64,000 bases of DNA, taken from Streptomyces asoensis (GTDB lineage: Bacteria > Actinomycetota > Actinomycetes > Streptomycetales > Streptomycetaceae). The notes under the pieces were generated by a model that searched no databases, had not been told where the DNA came from, and was given only the letters and a program-made list of their open reading frames with translations. Within the stretch, counting starts at the first letter, position 1. Every line of letters begins with the position of its first letter. The translations under genes were made by a program, and so were the position numbers. Below, piece by piece: positions 1 to 8,658 of this stretch. The DNA lies in contig NZ_BNEB01000005.1 in NCBI RefSeq assembly GCF_016860545.1, positions 2,542,001 to 2,606,000 of the forward strand, in the 5' to 3' direction.

Positions 1-1095
1 CAGCACCTTCACGTCGTGCTGGGTGATCTCGCCGTACACCTCGACGTCGAGGCGGACCGCGACCTCGCCCGCGAGCGCGGTGAAGATGCGGCCGAGCCGC
101 TCGGCGAGGGGCAGACCGGGCTTGACGTCCTCGGCGATGACCCCGCCCTGGACGTTCACCGCGTCCGGGACCAGTTCGCCGGCGAGGGCGAGGCGCACGG
201 AACGCGCGACCGCGATACCGGCCTTCTCCTGAGCCTCGTCGGTCGAGGCACCGAGGTGCGGGGTGGCGACGACCTGGTCGAACTCGAACAGCGGGGAGTC
301 CGTGCAGGGCTCCTTCGCGTACACGTCGAGGCCGGCGCCGGCGACGCGGCCCTCCTTCAGCGCCGAGTACAGCGCCTCCTCGTCGACGATCCCGCCGCGG
401 GCGGCGTTGACGATGCGCACGCTCGGCTTGACCTTGCGCAGCGCCTCGTCGCCGATCAGACCGACCGTCTCGGGGGTCTTGGGCAGGTGCACCGTGATGA
501 AGTCGGAGACCTCGAGCAGTTCGTCCAGCGAGAGGACCTTCACGCCCATCTGGGCGGCGCGCGCGGGCTGGATGTAGGGGTCGTAGGCGACGACCTTCAT
601 GCCGAAGCCCGACATGCGCTGCGCGACGAGCGCGCCGATACGGCCGAGGCCGACGACGCCGAGGGTCTTCTCGGCCAGCTCGACGCCGGTGTACTTGCTG
701 CGCTTCCACTCGCCGTTCTTCAGCGCGGCGTTGGCCTGCGGAATGTGGCGGGCGGTGGCGAGCAGCAGACCGCAGGCCAGTTCGGCCGCGGTCACGATGT
801 TGGAGGTGGGGGCGTTGACGACCATCACGCCGGCCTTGGTGGCGGCGGGAACGTCGACGTTGTCCAGGCCGACGCCGGCTCGTGCGACGACCCTCAGTTT
901 CTTCGCGGCGGCGATCGCCTCGGCGTCCACCTTGGTGGCCGACCGGATCAGGATCGCGTCGACGTCGGCGATGGCCGGGAGCAGTTCGGCTCGGTCCGCT
1001 CCGTTGCAGTGCCGGATCTCGAAGTCCGGGCCAAGCGCGTCCACGGTCGCGGGCGACAGCTCTTCAGCGATGAGTACGACAGGTTTCGAGCTCAC
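1..1095 (-). CDS. serA: D-3-phosphoglycerate dehydrogenase SerA (3' end outside window)
   Basis: Oxidises 3-phosphoglycerate to 3-phosphohydroxypyruvate with NAD, the first step of serine synthesis. Translated from the minus strand the frame is open from a GTG at 1095 to the window edge, giving 365 codons of an expected roughly 530. The start is preceded by GAGGA. The Rossmann motif VGLGRIG sits near residue 150. The catalytic triad of this dehydrogenase family is visible as Arg in NAARGG (about 232), Glu in DVYAKEP (about 260) and His in TPHLGAS (about 280). The missing C-terminus should hold the ASB and ACT domains. The gene lies downstream of ilvC on the same strand, separated by a hairpin, so it is probably its own transcription unit. 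Confidence 0.95.
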   Translation of the reverse strand, partial: MSSKPVVLIAEELSPATVDALGPDFEIRHCNGADRAELLPAIADVDAILIRSATKVDAEAIAAAKKLRVVARAGVGLDNVDVPAATKAGVMVVNAPTSNIVTAAELACGLLLATARHIPQANAALKNGEWKRSKYTGVELAEKTLGVVGLGRIGALVAQRMSGFGMKVVAYDPYIQPARAAQMGVKVLSLDELLEVSDFITVHLPKTPETVGLIGDEALRKVKPSVRIVNAARGGIVDEEALYSALKEGRVAGAGLDVYAKEPCTDSPLFEFDQVVATPHLGASTDEAQEKAGIAVARSVRLALAGELVPDAVNVQGGVIAEDVKPGLPLAERLGRIFTALAGEVAVRLDVEVYGEITQHDVKVL

Positions 1096-1290
1096 GTGAG
1101 TCCTCACAAGTCCAAAGCGTGCGGACGGCCGTCCCGACGGCCGCAGGCGGAAGGAGGGGCTAGCCGCGTGGAAGACGCACGACGCTGTGGGCCTGAACGC
1201 GTATGTAGGCAGCAGTGTAGTGCTGCGGCGGAGGTCGCCTCATGCCTCCGCGGAAGGATCACCCGTCCGTGGTCGGACGGAATGGACAAC

Positions 1291-1317
1291 GGGGCCGGAG
1301 CGTCGCGCTCCGGCCCC
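1291..1317 (-). terminator. Hairpin terminator downstream of ilvC
   Basis: A perfect 12-bp inverted repeat (GGGGCCGGAGCG / CGCTCCGGCCCC, loop TCG) lies 12 bp past the ilvC stop. There is no U-tract, as is common in Streptomyces. It separates the ilv operon from serA. Confidence 0.75.
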
Positions 1318-1329
1318 TGTCCGCGAGGC

Positions 1330-2328
<999 letters not shown>

Positions 2329-2405
2329 TTTGGGTTCTCTCCTTGAGTGCAGGTGTTGCGTCCACCGTATGACGGCGGGCGGAAGGGAAGTCTCGGGGTC
2401 TCGGT

Positions 2406-2439
2406 ATCCGGGCGGTCGGCGATCGGCGACCGCCCGGAT
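2406..2439 (-). terminator. Intercistronic hairpin between ilvN and ilvC
   Basis: Perfect 13-bp inverted repeat (ATCCGGGCGGTCG / CGACCGCCCGGAT) with an 8-nt loop, 28 bp past the ilvN stop and 77 bp before the ilvC start. No U-tract follows. It could be a partial terminator or an RNA-processing or stabilising element inside the operon. Confidence 0.55.
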
Positions 2440-2467
2440 CCGTTCGTCACGAAGACCGGTTGCGTAC

Positions 2468-2992
2468 TTACGCCGACCGGTCGAGAGCGCGCAGCGACCG
2501 GTCCGTGATCGAGCGGGCGCCGCGGCCGATGGCGATCGTGCCGGACTGGACCAGCTCCTTGATGCCGTACGGTTCCAGCATCTTGAGCATGGCGGACAGT
2601 TTGTCGTTGCTGCCGGTGGCCTCGATGGTCACGGCCTCCGGGGAGACGTCCACGGTCTTGGCGCGGAACAGCTGGACGATCTCGACGATCTGCGAGCGCG
2701 TCTCGTTGTCGGCGCGCACCTTCACCAGAACGAGTTCCCGGTGGACGGCCTGCCCCGGCTCCAGCTCGACGATCTTCAGCACTTCGACGAGCTTGTTGAG
2801 CTGCTTGGTGACCTGCTCCAGCGGCAGGGCGTCGACGCTCACCACGATCGTGATGCGGGAGATGTCGGCGTGCTCGGTGACCCCCACGGCGAGCGAGTCG
2901 ATGTTGAAGCCCCGGCGGGAGAACAGGGCGGCGATGCGGGCCAGGATGCCCGGCTTGTTCTCCACCAGGACGGAGAGCGTGTGCTTGGACAT
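2468..2992 (-). CDS. ilvN: Acetolactate synthase regulatory (small) subunit
   Basis: Regulatory partner of IlvB; binds valine and confers feedback inhibition. At 174 residues it is the normal length. The N-terminal ACT domain begins at residue 3 (HTLSVLVENKPGILARI, with the conserved GILARIAALFSRRGFNIDSL pattern). The C-terminal ALS_ss domain follows from about residue 80. It starts 21 bp after ilvB with an AAGAAGAC site and is surely cotranscribed with it. Confidence 0.96.
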   Translation of the reverse strand: MSKHTLSVLVENKPGILARIAALFSRRGFNIDSLAVGVTEHADISRITIVVSVDALPLEQVTKQLNKLVEVLKIVELEPGQAVHRELVLVKVRADNETRSQIVEIVQLFRAKTVDVSPEAVTIEATGSNDKLSAMLKMLEPYGIKELVQSGTIAIGRGARSITDRSLRALDRSA

Positions 2993-3013
2993 GTCTTCTT
3001 ACGTCTCTCTCGC

Positions 3014-4864
3014 TCAGTCGTCTTCGTTGTCGCCGAAGTCGGGGCGGACGTCCCGGGCGGCCAGGATCTCGTCGTTGGAGGTGCCTGCGGCGACCATCGG
3101 CCACACCATCGCGTCCTCGTGGACGATGAAGTCGACGACGACGGGACGGTCGTTGACCGAGTTCGCCTCCTCGATGACCTTGTCGAGGTCGTCCGGGGAC
3201 TCGCAGCGGATCGCGTAGCAGCCCATGGCCTCCGACAGCTTCACGAAGTCGGGGACGCGGGTGCCCCGGGCCTCCGGGTTGACGTCGTTGGGGCCGGAGT
3301 GCAGCACGGTGTTGGAGTAGCGCTGGTTGTAGAACAGGGTCTGCCACTGGCGGACCATCCCGAGGGCGCCGTTGTTGATGATGGCGACCTTGATCGGGAT
3401 GTTGTTCAGGGCGCAGGTGGTGAGCTCCTGGTTGGTCATCTGGAAGCAGCCGTCGCCGTCGATGGCCCAGACCGTCTGGTCCGGCGCGCCCGCCTTGGCG
3501 CCCATCGCCGCCGGCACCGCGTAGCCCATCGTGCCCGCGCCGCCGGAGTTGAGCCAGGTGGCGGGCTTCTCGAACTGGACGAAGTGCGCGGACCACATCT
3601 GGTGCTGGCCGACGCCCGCCGCGAAGATCGTGCCCTCGGGGGCGAGCTGTCCGATGCGCTCGATGACCTGCTGCGGGGAGAGCGAGCCGTCGGTGGGCTG
3701 GTCGTAGCCGAGCGGGTAGGTGTCGCGCCAGCGGCTCAGGTCCTTCCACCAGGCGGTGTAGTCGCCCTGCTGGCCCTCGCTGTGCTCCTTCTGCACGGCC
3801 TGGACCAGGTCGGCGATGACCTCACGGGCGTCTCCGACGATCGGCACGTCGGCGGCGCGGTTCTTGCCGATCTCCGCGGGGTCGATGTCCGCGTGCACGA
3901 TCTTGGCGAACGGGGCGAAGCTGTCCAGCTTGCCGGTGACCCGGTCGTCGAAGCGGGCGCCGAGGGCGACGATCAGGTCGGCCTTCTGGAGACCCGTGAC
4001 CGCGGCCACCGAGCCGTGCATGCCCGGCATGCCGAGGTGCTGCGGGTGGCTGTCGGGGAACGCGCCCAGCGCCATCAGCGTGGTGGTGACCGGCGCTCCG
4101 GTCAGCTCCGCGAGGACCTTCAGCTCGGCGGTGGCGCCGGCCTTGAGGACACCGCCGCCGACGTACAGGATCGGCCGCTTCGCGGCGGTGATCAGCTTGG
4201 CGGCCTCGCGGATCTGCTTGGCGTGCGGCTTGGTGACCGGGCGGTAGCCGGGCAGGTCCATGGCGGGCGGCCAGGAGAACGTGGTCTTCGCCTGGAGGGC
4301 GTCCTTGGCGATGTCGACCAGGACCGGGCCGGGCCGGCCGGTGGAGGCGATGTGGAACGCCTGCGCGATCACCTGCGGGATGTCCTCGGCCTTGGTGACC
4401 AGGAAGTTGTGCTTGGTGATCGGCATGGTGATGCCGACGATGTCCGCCTCCTGGAAGGCGTCCGTGCCGATCGCCTTCGACGCCACCTGACCGGTGATCG
4501 CCACGAGCGGCACCGAGTCCATGTGCGCGTCGGCGATGGGCGTCACCAGGTTGGTGGCGCCGGGGCCCGAGGTGGCCATGCAGACGCCGACCCTGCCGGT
4601 GGCCTGCGCGTAACCGGTGGCCGCGTGGCCCGCGCCCTGCTCGTGCCGGACCAGGACGTGGCGGACCCTCGTCGAGTCCATCAGCGGGTCGTAGGCGGGA
4701 AGGATCGCGCCGCCGGGAATGCCGAATACCGTGTCGGCGCCGACCTCCTCGAGAGAACGGATGAGGGACTGCGCACCCGTCACGTGCTCGACGGTCGCGG
4801 AGTGTCCTCCGGATCGGGGCCGCGGCTGCGGATGGGCCCCGGTGGCCTGCTCGGTCATCGGCAT
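3014..4864 (-). CDS. ilvB: Acetolactate synthase catalytic (large) subunit
   Basis: Condenses two pyruvates to acetolactate, or pyruvate and 2-oxobutyrate to acetohydroxybutyrate, using ThDP, Mg and FAD; the committed step of branched-chain amino acid synthesis. The 616 residues show the expected order: N-terminal ThDP pyrimidine-binding domain with the catalytic Glu in RHEQGAGHAA, a central FAD domain, and a C-terminal ThDP domain with the GDGCF...NN motif (IDGDGCFQMTNQELTT then INNGALGMV). The ATG at 4864 has a weak AGAAGAGA site; a second ATG two codons later is possible. A roughly 200-nt leader with a leader peptide and an attenuator precedes it. Confidence 0.97.
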   Translation of the reverse strand: MPMTEQATGAHPQPRPRSGGHSATVEHVTGAQSLIRSLEEVGADTVFGIPGGAILPAYDPLMDSTRVRHVLVRHEQGAGHAATGYAQATGRVGVCMATSGPGATNLVTPIADAHMDSVPLVAITGQVASKAIGTDAFQEADIVGITMPITKHNFLVTKAEDIPQVIAQAFHIASTGRPGPVLVDIAKDALQAKTTFSWPPAMDLPGYRPVTKPHAKQIREAAKLITAAKRPILYVGGGVLKAGATAELKVLAELTGAPVTTTLMALGAFPDSHPQHLGMPGMHGSVAAVTGLQKADLIVALGARFDDRVTGKLDSFAPFAKIVHADIDPAEIGKNRAADVPIVGDAREVIADLVQAVQKEHSEGQQGDYTAWWKDLSRWRDTYPLGYDQPTDGSLSPQQVIERIGQLAPEGTIFAAGVGQHQMWSAHFVQFEKPATWLNSGGAGTMGYAVPAAMGAKAGAPDQTVWAIDGDGCFQMTNQELTTCALNNIPIKVAIINNGALGMVRQWQTLFYNQRYSNTVLHSGPNDVNPEARGTRVPDFVKLSEAMGCYAIRCESPDDLDKVIEEANSVNDRPVVVDFIVHEDAMVWPMVAAGTSNDEILAARDVRPDFGDNEDD

Positions 4865-4972
4865 TCTCTTCTCGATGCTGAGGGTTTTACTGAGGGTTTC
4901 CCCGAGGTCTGACTCAGGGTCCTACCGGTCTTTTCCCGAGTACGGCGGGGGGCCGCGCCGGGTTTTGTGCAA

Positions 4973-5007
4973 CAAAAAACCCCTCGTGCCATAAGGCAAG
5001 CGAGGGG
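4973..5007 (-). terminator. ilvB leader attenuator (intrinsic terminator)
   Basis: On the minus strand CCCCTCG pairs with CGAGGGG (5001-5007 with 4980-4986). An inner TGCC/GGCA stem (4995-4998 with 4987-4990) closes a four-base loop. A run of six Ts and then GTTG follows directly. A U-tract is unusual for Streptomyces and marks this as a true intrinsic terminator. It lies between the leader peptide and ilvB, where an attenuator belongs. Confidence 0.88.
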
Positions 5008-5060
5008 AGCGCGCCGGGTGGGTTCGCTGGGAGTTCCGGTCATCCGGAGCGTCACCAGCT

Positions 5061-5102
5061 TCAGCCGACGCGCTTTCCAAGTACGAGAATTCGGGTGCGC
5101 AT
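5061..5102 (-). CDS. ilvB leader peptide (13 aa)
   Basis: Reads MRTRILVLGKRVG and stops, so four consecutive branched-chain residues (Ile-Leu-Val-Leu) sit in the centre. Three of their codons (ATT, GTA, CTT) are rare in GC-rich Streptomyces genes. A strong GGGAGGG site lies 8 bp before the ATG. Downstream, GCGTC (within the leader) can pair with GACGC at 5049-5053, a likely pause or competing stem ahead of the U-tract terminator. Established logic for such leaders: ribosome stalling when Ile-, Leu- or Val-tRNA is scarce prevents the terminator from forming and lets ilvBNC be read. Confidence 0.88.
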   Translation of the reverse strand: MRTRILVLGKRVG

Positions 5103-5133
5103 GGCATTGACCCTCCCCCCGGCGCGCACCGAC

Positions 5134-5165
5134 TGTCAAGTGGGTGGGACGGGAGTCTCATTATG
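5134..5165 (-). promoter_or_regulatory. Possible ilvB promoter region
   Basis: The ilvB leader begins only 33 bp after the end of the upstream gene, so the promoter must overlap that gene's 3' end. On the minus strand CATAAT (5165-5160) resembles a -10 element, and TTGACA (5139-5134) resembles a -35 but has no clear partner at the right distance. Which of them is used cannot be decided from sequence alone. Confidence 0.3.
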
Positions 5166-8100
5166 TGAGCGAAGGGCACTACCGCTCCCCAGGACGGCCG
5201 TGACGGTTCCGGCGGCGCCACCGGCATGGACACCACTGGTGTACACCCCGGCGCCACCGCCCGCGAACGCGGGTTCGGCGGGTCCGTGCGGCACCGGGTA
5301 GCGGCCGGTCGCCAGGGCCCGGCGCAGGCGGTACTCGTCCAGGGGGCCGGAGAACGCCATGCCCTGCCCGTGGGTGCAGCCCATCGCGCGCAGGGCGACG
5401 ACCTGCTCGGGCAGGTCCACCCCTTCGGCGACGGACTGGAGCCCGAGATCGGAGGCGATGCGCAGCAGACCGCTGGTGATCTTGTGCAGCCGCGCGGACT
5501 CGACGACCCCCTCCACCAGCGAGCGGTCGAGCCGGAGCACGTCGACGGGGAGCCGCCGCAGCGCCGTGAGGGCCGCCTGACCGCTGCCGAAACCGTCCAG
5601 GGCGATCCGCACCCCGAGGCGCCTGAGGGCCCCCAGACGGCGCTCCAGCTCGTCGAGCGGGACCCGGGGGTCGGTGTCGGAGAGCTCGACCACGAGGGAG
5701 CCTGAGGGCAGCCCGTGCCGGGTCAGCAGCGCTTCGACGGAGCCCAGCGGCATCGACCGGTCCAGCAGCCGGCGGGCGCCCACCCGCACGACCACGGGCA
5801 GGTCGAGTCCGCTCGCGGCCCGGTCGGCGGCCTGTTCGACGGCCTCCTCCAGCACCCAGCGCCCGAGCTCGGCCGTCCGGTCGCCGTCCTCGGCGACCCG
5901 CAGGAACTCGGCGGGCGTGAACAGCACTCCCTGCGAGGAGCGCCAGCGGGCCTGCGCGGCGACCGACGAGATCCGGCCGTCCTCCAGACGCACCACGGGC
6001 TGGTGCAGCAGCGCGAACTCGCCGTCGTGCAGCGCGGCACGCAGCCGCGTGGCCAGCTCCGCCTTGCGTACGACGTCCTGCTGCATCTGCGGCTTGTACA
6101 GCTCGACCCGGCCCTTGCCGCCCGCCTTGGCGCGGTACATGGCGAGGTCGGCGTTGCGCAGCAGTTCACCGGCGCCCAGACCGGGCTCGGCGAAGGCCAC
6201 GCCGATGGAGGCGGCGACGCGGACCTCGTTGCCGTCGATGAGGTACGGCTGCGACAGCGTGAGCCTGAGGCGGTCGGCGAGTTCCCCTATATGGCGTTCG
6301 CGGGCGGCGCGGTCGCGGGTGCCGTCGCCGACGATCAGGGCCGCGAACTCGTCACCGCCCAGCCGGGAGGCGGTGTCCGACTTGCGGACCGCGTCCTGGA
6401 GCCTGCGGGCGGCCTGGACGAGCAGTTCGTCGCCGGCCGCGTGGCCGATCGTGTCGTTGACCGCCTTGAAGCCGTCGAGGTCGATGAACAGGACGGCCGT
6501 GTTGCGCAGGGCGGGGCCCCGGTCGGAGCTGCGGCGGCCGGAGAGGGCCTGCTGGACCCGGCGGGTGAACAGCGCGCGGTTGGGCAGGTCGGTGAGGGGG
6601 TCGTGCTCGGCGTTGTGCTGGAGCTGCGCCTGGAGGCGCACGCGCTCGGTCACGTCCCGGCTGTTGAAGATCAGGCCGCCGTGGTGGCGGTTGACGGTCG
6701 ACTCGACGTTGAGCCAGCCGCCGTCACCGGAGGTGAAGCGGCACTCGATGCGGGTGGTGGGCTCCTCCTGGGGGCTGGCGGCGAGGAAGCGGCGCACCTC
6801 GTGCACCACGCAGCCGAGGTCCTCCGGGTGGATGAGGTCGGCCAGTTCGGAGCCGACCAGGTCCTCCGCGGGCCGTCCGTAGACCCCGGCGGCGGCCGGG
6901 GAGACGTAGCGCAGGACACCGCTGGGCGCGGCGATCATGATGACGTCGCTGGATCCCTGCACCAGGGAGCGGAAGTGGTTCTCCTTCTGCGCCAGTTCCT
7001 GGGTGAGGGTGATGTTGTCCAGCAGCATGATCCCCTGACGCACCACCAGGGCGAGCACGACCGTGCCCCCGGTCAGCAGCACCACACGGTCGACGCTGCG
7101 GCCGTTGAGGACGTTGTAGAGGATCCCCAGCGTGCAGACGGCGGCGGCGAGGTACGGCGTGAGCGCGGCCAGGGAGCCCGTGATGGGCCGGGTGACCGGG
7201 TAGCGGCCGTGGTCGCCGCCCTGCGGGGCGGGCCGGCCGGGCGCCTGTTCGGACGCGGGCTCGGGCCGGCGGCCGGCCGGTCGCGGCGTGGAGACCGGCG
7301 GGCGGGCGGGACCGTGGGGGTGTCCCGCGGAACGCTGGCCGGGTACGTGTTCGTGCACCACACGCGTGTGCCCCTCCCCCGCGGCCGGCCCCCGCCCGCG
7401 CGCGGCGGCCCAGGGTGCGTACGCCAGGAGCAGCGAGCCCGCGAACCAGCCCGCGTCGAGGAGTTGGCCCGAGCGGTAGTTGTTGTGCAGCAGCGGCGAG
7501 GTGAACAGGGCGTCGCACATGACGGTCAGCGCGAGCGCGCCGACGGCCGTGTTGACGGCCGTGCGGTTCACCGCCGTGCGGCGGAAGTGCAGGACCAGCA
7601 CCATGCTCACCAGGGCGATGTCGAGCAGCGGGTAGGCCAGGGACAGCGCGGCGTGCGCCACGCTCGGCCCGTCGAACTTGGCCGCCTGGGCGAGCGCGAG
7701 GCTCCAGGACAGGGTGAGCAGGGAGCCGGCGATCAGCCAGGCGTCCAGGGCCAGGCAGACCCAGCCGGCCTTGGACATGGGCCGGGCGGCGAGCACGAGC
7801 AGCCCCACGATGGCGGGGGGTGCGAAGCACAGGAAGAACAGGTCGGCGAAGCTGGGGCTGGGCACGGGCCGGCCGAGGACCACCTCGTACCAGCCCCAGA
7901 CGAGGTTGCCGAGGGCCGCCATCGCCGAGGAGAGCGAGAACAGCAGCCAGGCGGGTCGAAAGCGGACGCGCCGGGTGCGCGCGTAGAGGAAGCAGGAGAC
8001 CGCGGCGGTGCCGGCGGCCGCGGTCAGTCCGAAGTCGCCCATGATCAGGGCGAGCCGGTCCGAGCCCCAGCCGAGTGCGGAACCGACGGCGTATCCCGCG

Positions 8101-8246
8101 CACAGGAGGGCGAGCAGCAGTTGGTGGACCAGGTTCGATCCGGGGCCGCCGGCGGACGGCGGCACGGTGCGGGGCGTCCCCGTCGCAGGCGCTGTCCGCA
8201 GCGCTCCGTCGAGGAGGGGCGTGGAGGTGGTCGACGGGGAACTCAC
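5136..8246 (-). CDS. cdgE: Membrane PAS-GGDEF-EAL protein, probable diguanylate cyclase with degenerate EAL domain
   Basis: Predicted c-di-GMP signalling protein of about 1036 residues. Roughly nine membrane helices fill residues 35-415, interrupted by a Pro/Arg-rich loop. A PAS domain follows (about 420-545), then GGDEF (about 555-725) and EAL (about 735-990). The GGDEF motif is intact (LGGDEF), and RKSD five residues before it matches the RxxD inhibitory I-site. The EAL half is badly eroded: EAL reads AAQ (VAAQARW), and the loop-6 motif DDFGTGYSS reads DGFGSGQAA. It should therefore make but not hydrolyse c-di-GMP. I chose the GTG at 8246 because GGGAGG lies 5 bp upstream; the frame is open to a GTG at 8459 and to an ATG near 8429 with poorer sites. 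By synteny I take it as the SCO5511 (CdgE) orthologue; the name is from memory. Confidence 0.88.
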   Translation of the reverse strand: MSSPSTTSTPLLDGALRTAPATGTPRTVPPSAGGPGSNLVHQLLLALLCAGYAVGSALGWGSDRLALIMGDFGLTAAAGTAAVSCFLYARTRRVRFRPAWLLFSLSSAMAALGNLVWGWYEVVLGRPVPSPSFADLFFLCFAPPAIVGLLVLAARPMSKAGWVCLALDAWLIAGSLLTLSWSLALAQAAKFDGPSVAHAALSLAYPLLDIALVSMVLVLHFRRTAVNRTAVNTAVGALALTVMCDALFTSPLLHNNYRSGQLLDAGWFAGSLLLAYAPWAAARGRGPAAGEGHTRVVHEHVPGQRSAGHPHGPARPPVSTPRPAGRRPEPASEQAPGRPAPQGGDHGRYPVTRPITGSLAALTPYLAAAVCTLGILYNVLNGRSVDRVVLLTGGTVVLALVVRQGIMLLDNITLTQELAQKENHFRSLVQGSSDVIMIAAPSGVLRYVSPAAAGVYGRPAEDLVGSELADLIHPEDLGCVVHEVRRFLAASPQEEPTTRIECRFTSGDGGWLNVESTVNRHHGGLIFNSRDVTERVRLQAQLQHNAEHDPLTDLPNRALFTRRVQQALSGRRSSDRGPALRNTAVLFIDLDGFKAVNDTIGHAAGDELLVQAARRLQDAVRKSDTASRLGGDEFAALIVGDGTRDRAARERHIGELADRLRLTLSQPYLIDGNEVRVAASIGVAFAEPGLGAGELLRNADLAMYRAKAGGKGRVELYKPQMQQDVVRKAELATRLRAALHDGEFALLHQPVVRLEDGRISSVAAQARWRSSQGVLFTPAEFLRVAEDGDRTAELGRWVLEEAVEQAADRAASGLDLPVVVRVGARRLLDRSMPLGSVEALLTRHGLPSGSLVVELSDTDPRVPLDELERRLGALRRLGVRIALDGFGSGQAALTALRRLPVDVLRLDRSLVEGVVESARLHKITSGLLRIASDLGLQSVAEGVDLPEQVVALRAMGCTHGQGMAFSGPLDEYRLRRALATGRYPVPHGPAEPAFAGGGAGVYTSGVHAGGAAGTVTAVLGSGSALRSHNETPVPPT

Positions 8247-8658
8247 CGGATCCTCCCGGTTCGCGTCGCTCCCGGGTCCCTCGGGTGCCGGGCCGCCGGT
8301 GGCGCGTGCTCTCCGTGACCACCGCACCGGTGACGGTGAGGGCCGTGATGAGCGCCGTGACCGGACCGGCGCGCGGCCGAGCGCCAGGGTCGCCGCCGGC
8401 GGCTCCGCCGCGTCGGATCGTTCGTCCATAGGCCGTGCATCGCCCGTCGCCCCCCTCACATGTCTCAGATGTCCATCCCTGACGCCGAACGTGCGCGGCG
8501 CAGCCCCTGTCGGGACGATACACCAGTCTCGTCACTCAGGGACATAGTTCCTCTACGCTGCGTGACGATCATCGGCATATGCGCCCGGATGAGGTACGGA
8601 ACGCGTCCGCAGGACTGCGGAGGGTGCCCGGACCGGGGCAGTGGGGCACCCCCGCCCG
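8247..8658 (-). promoter_or_regulatory. Upstream region of the GGDEF-EAL gene
   Basis: 412 bp without a confident gene. On the minus strand it holds an exact AGTGAC (8536-8531), which matches one half-site of the known BldD consensus. It also holds a 26-codon frame (8465-8545; MSLSDETGV...) with AGAGGA 3 bp before its ATG. The sequence downstream of that is the possible N-terminal extension of the GGDEF-EAL protein. Confidence 0.35.

Noticed and set aside
2330..4912. 860-codon plus-strand open frame opposite ilvB/ilvN
   Set aside because: Val/Asp/Arg/Gly-rich shadow of high-GC coding DNA on the other strand; the minus-strand frames encode clear ilv enzymes.
5715..8318. 867-codon plus-strand open frame opposite the GGDEF-EAL gene
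   Set aside because: Low-complexity antisense frame without any domain; the minus strand has intact GGDEF and PAS motifs.
8247..8459. 71-residue N-terminal extension of the GGDEF-EAL protein
   Set aside because: Arg/Pro-rich and without a good ribosome site, while the GTG at 8246 has GGGAGG at 5 bp. Not fully excluded.
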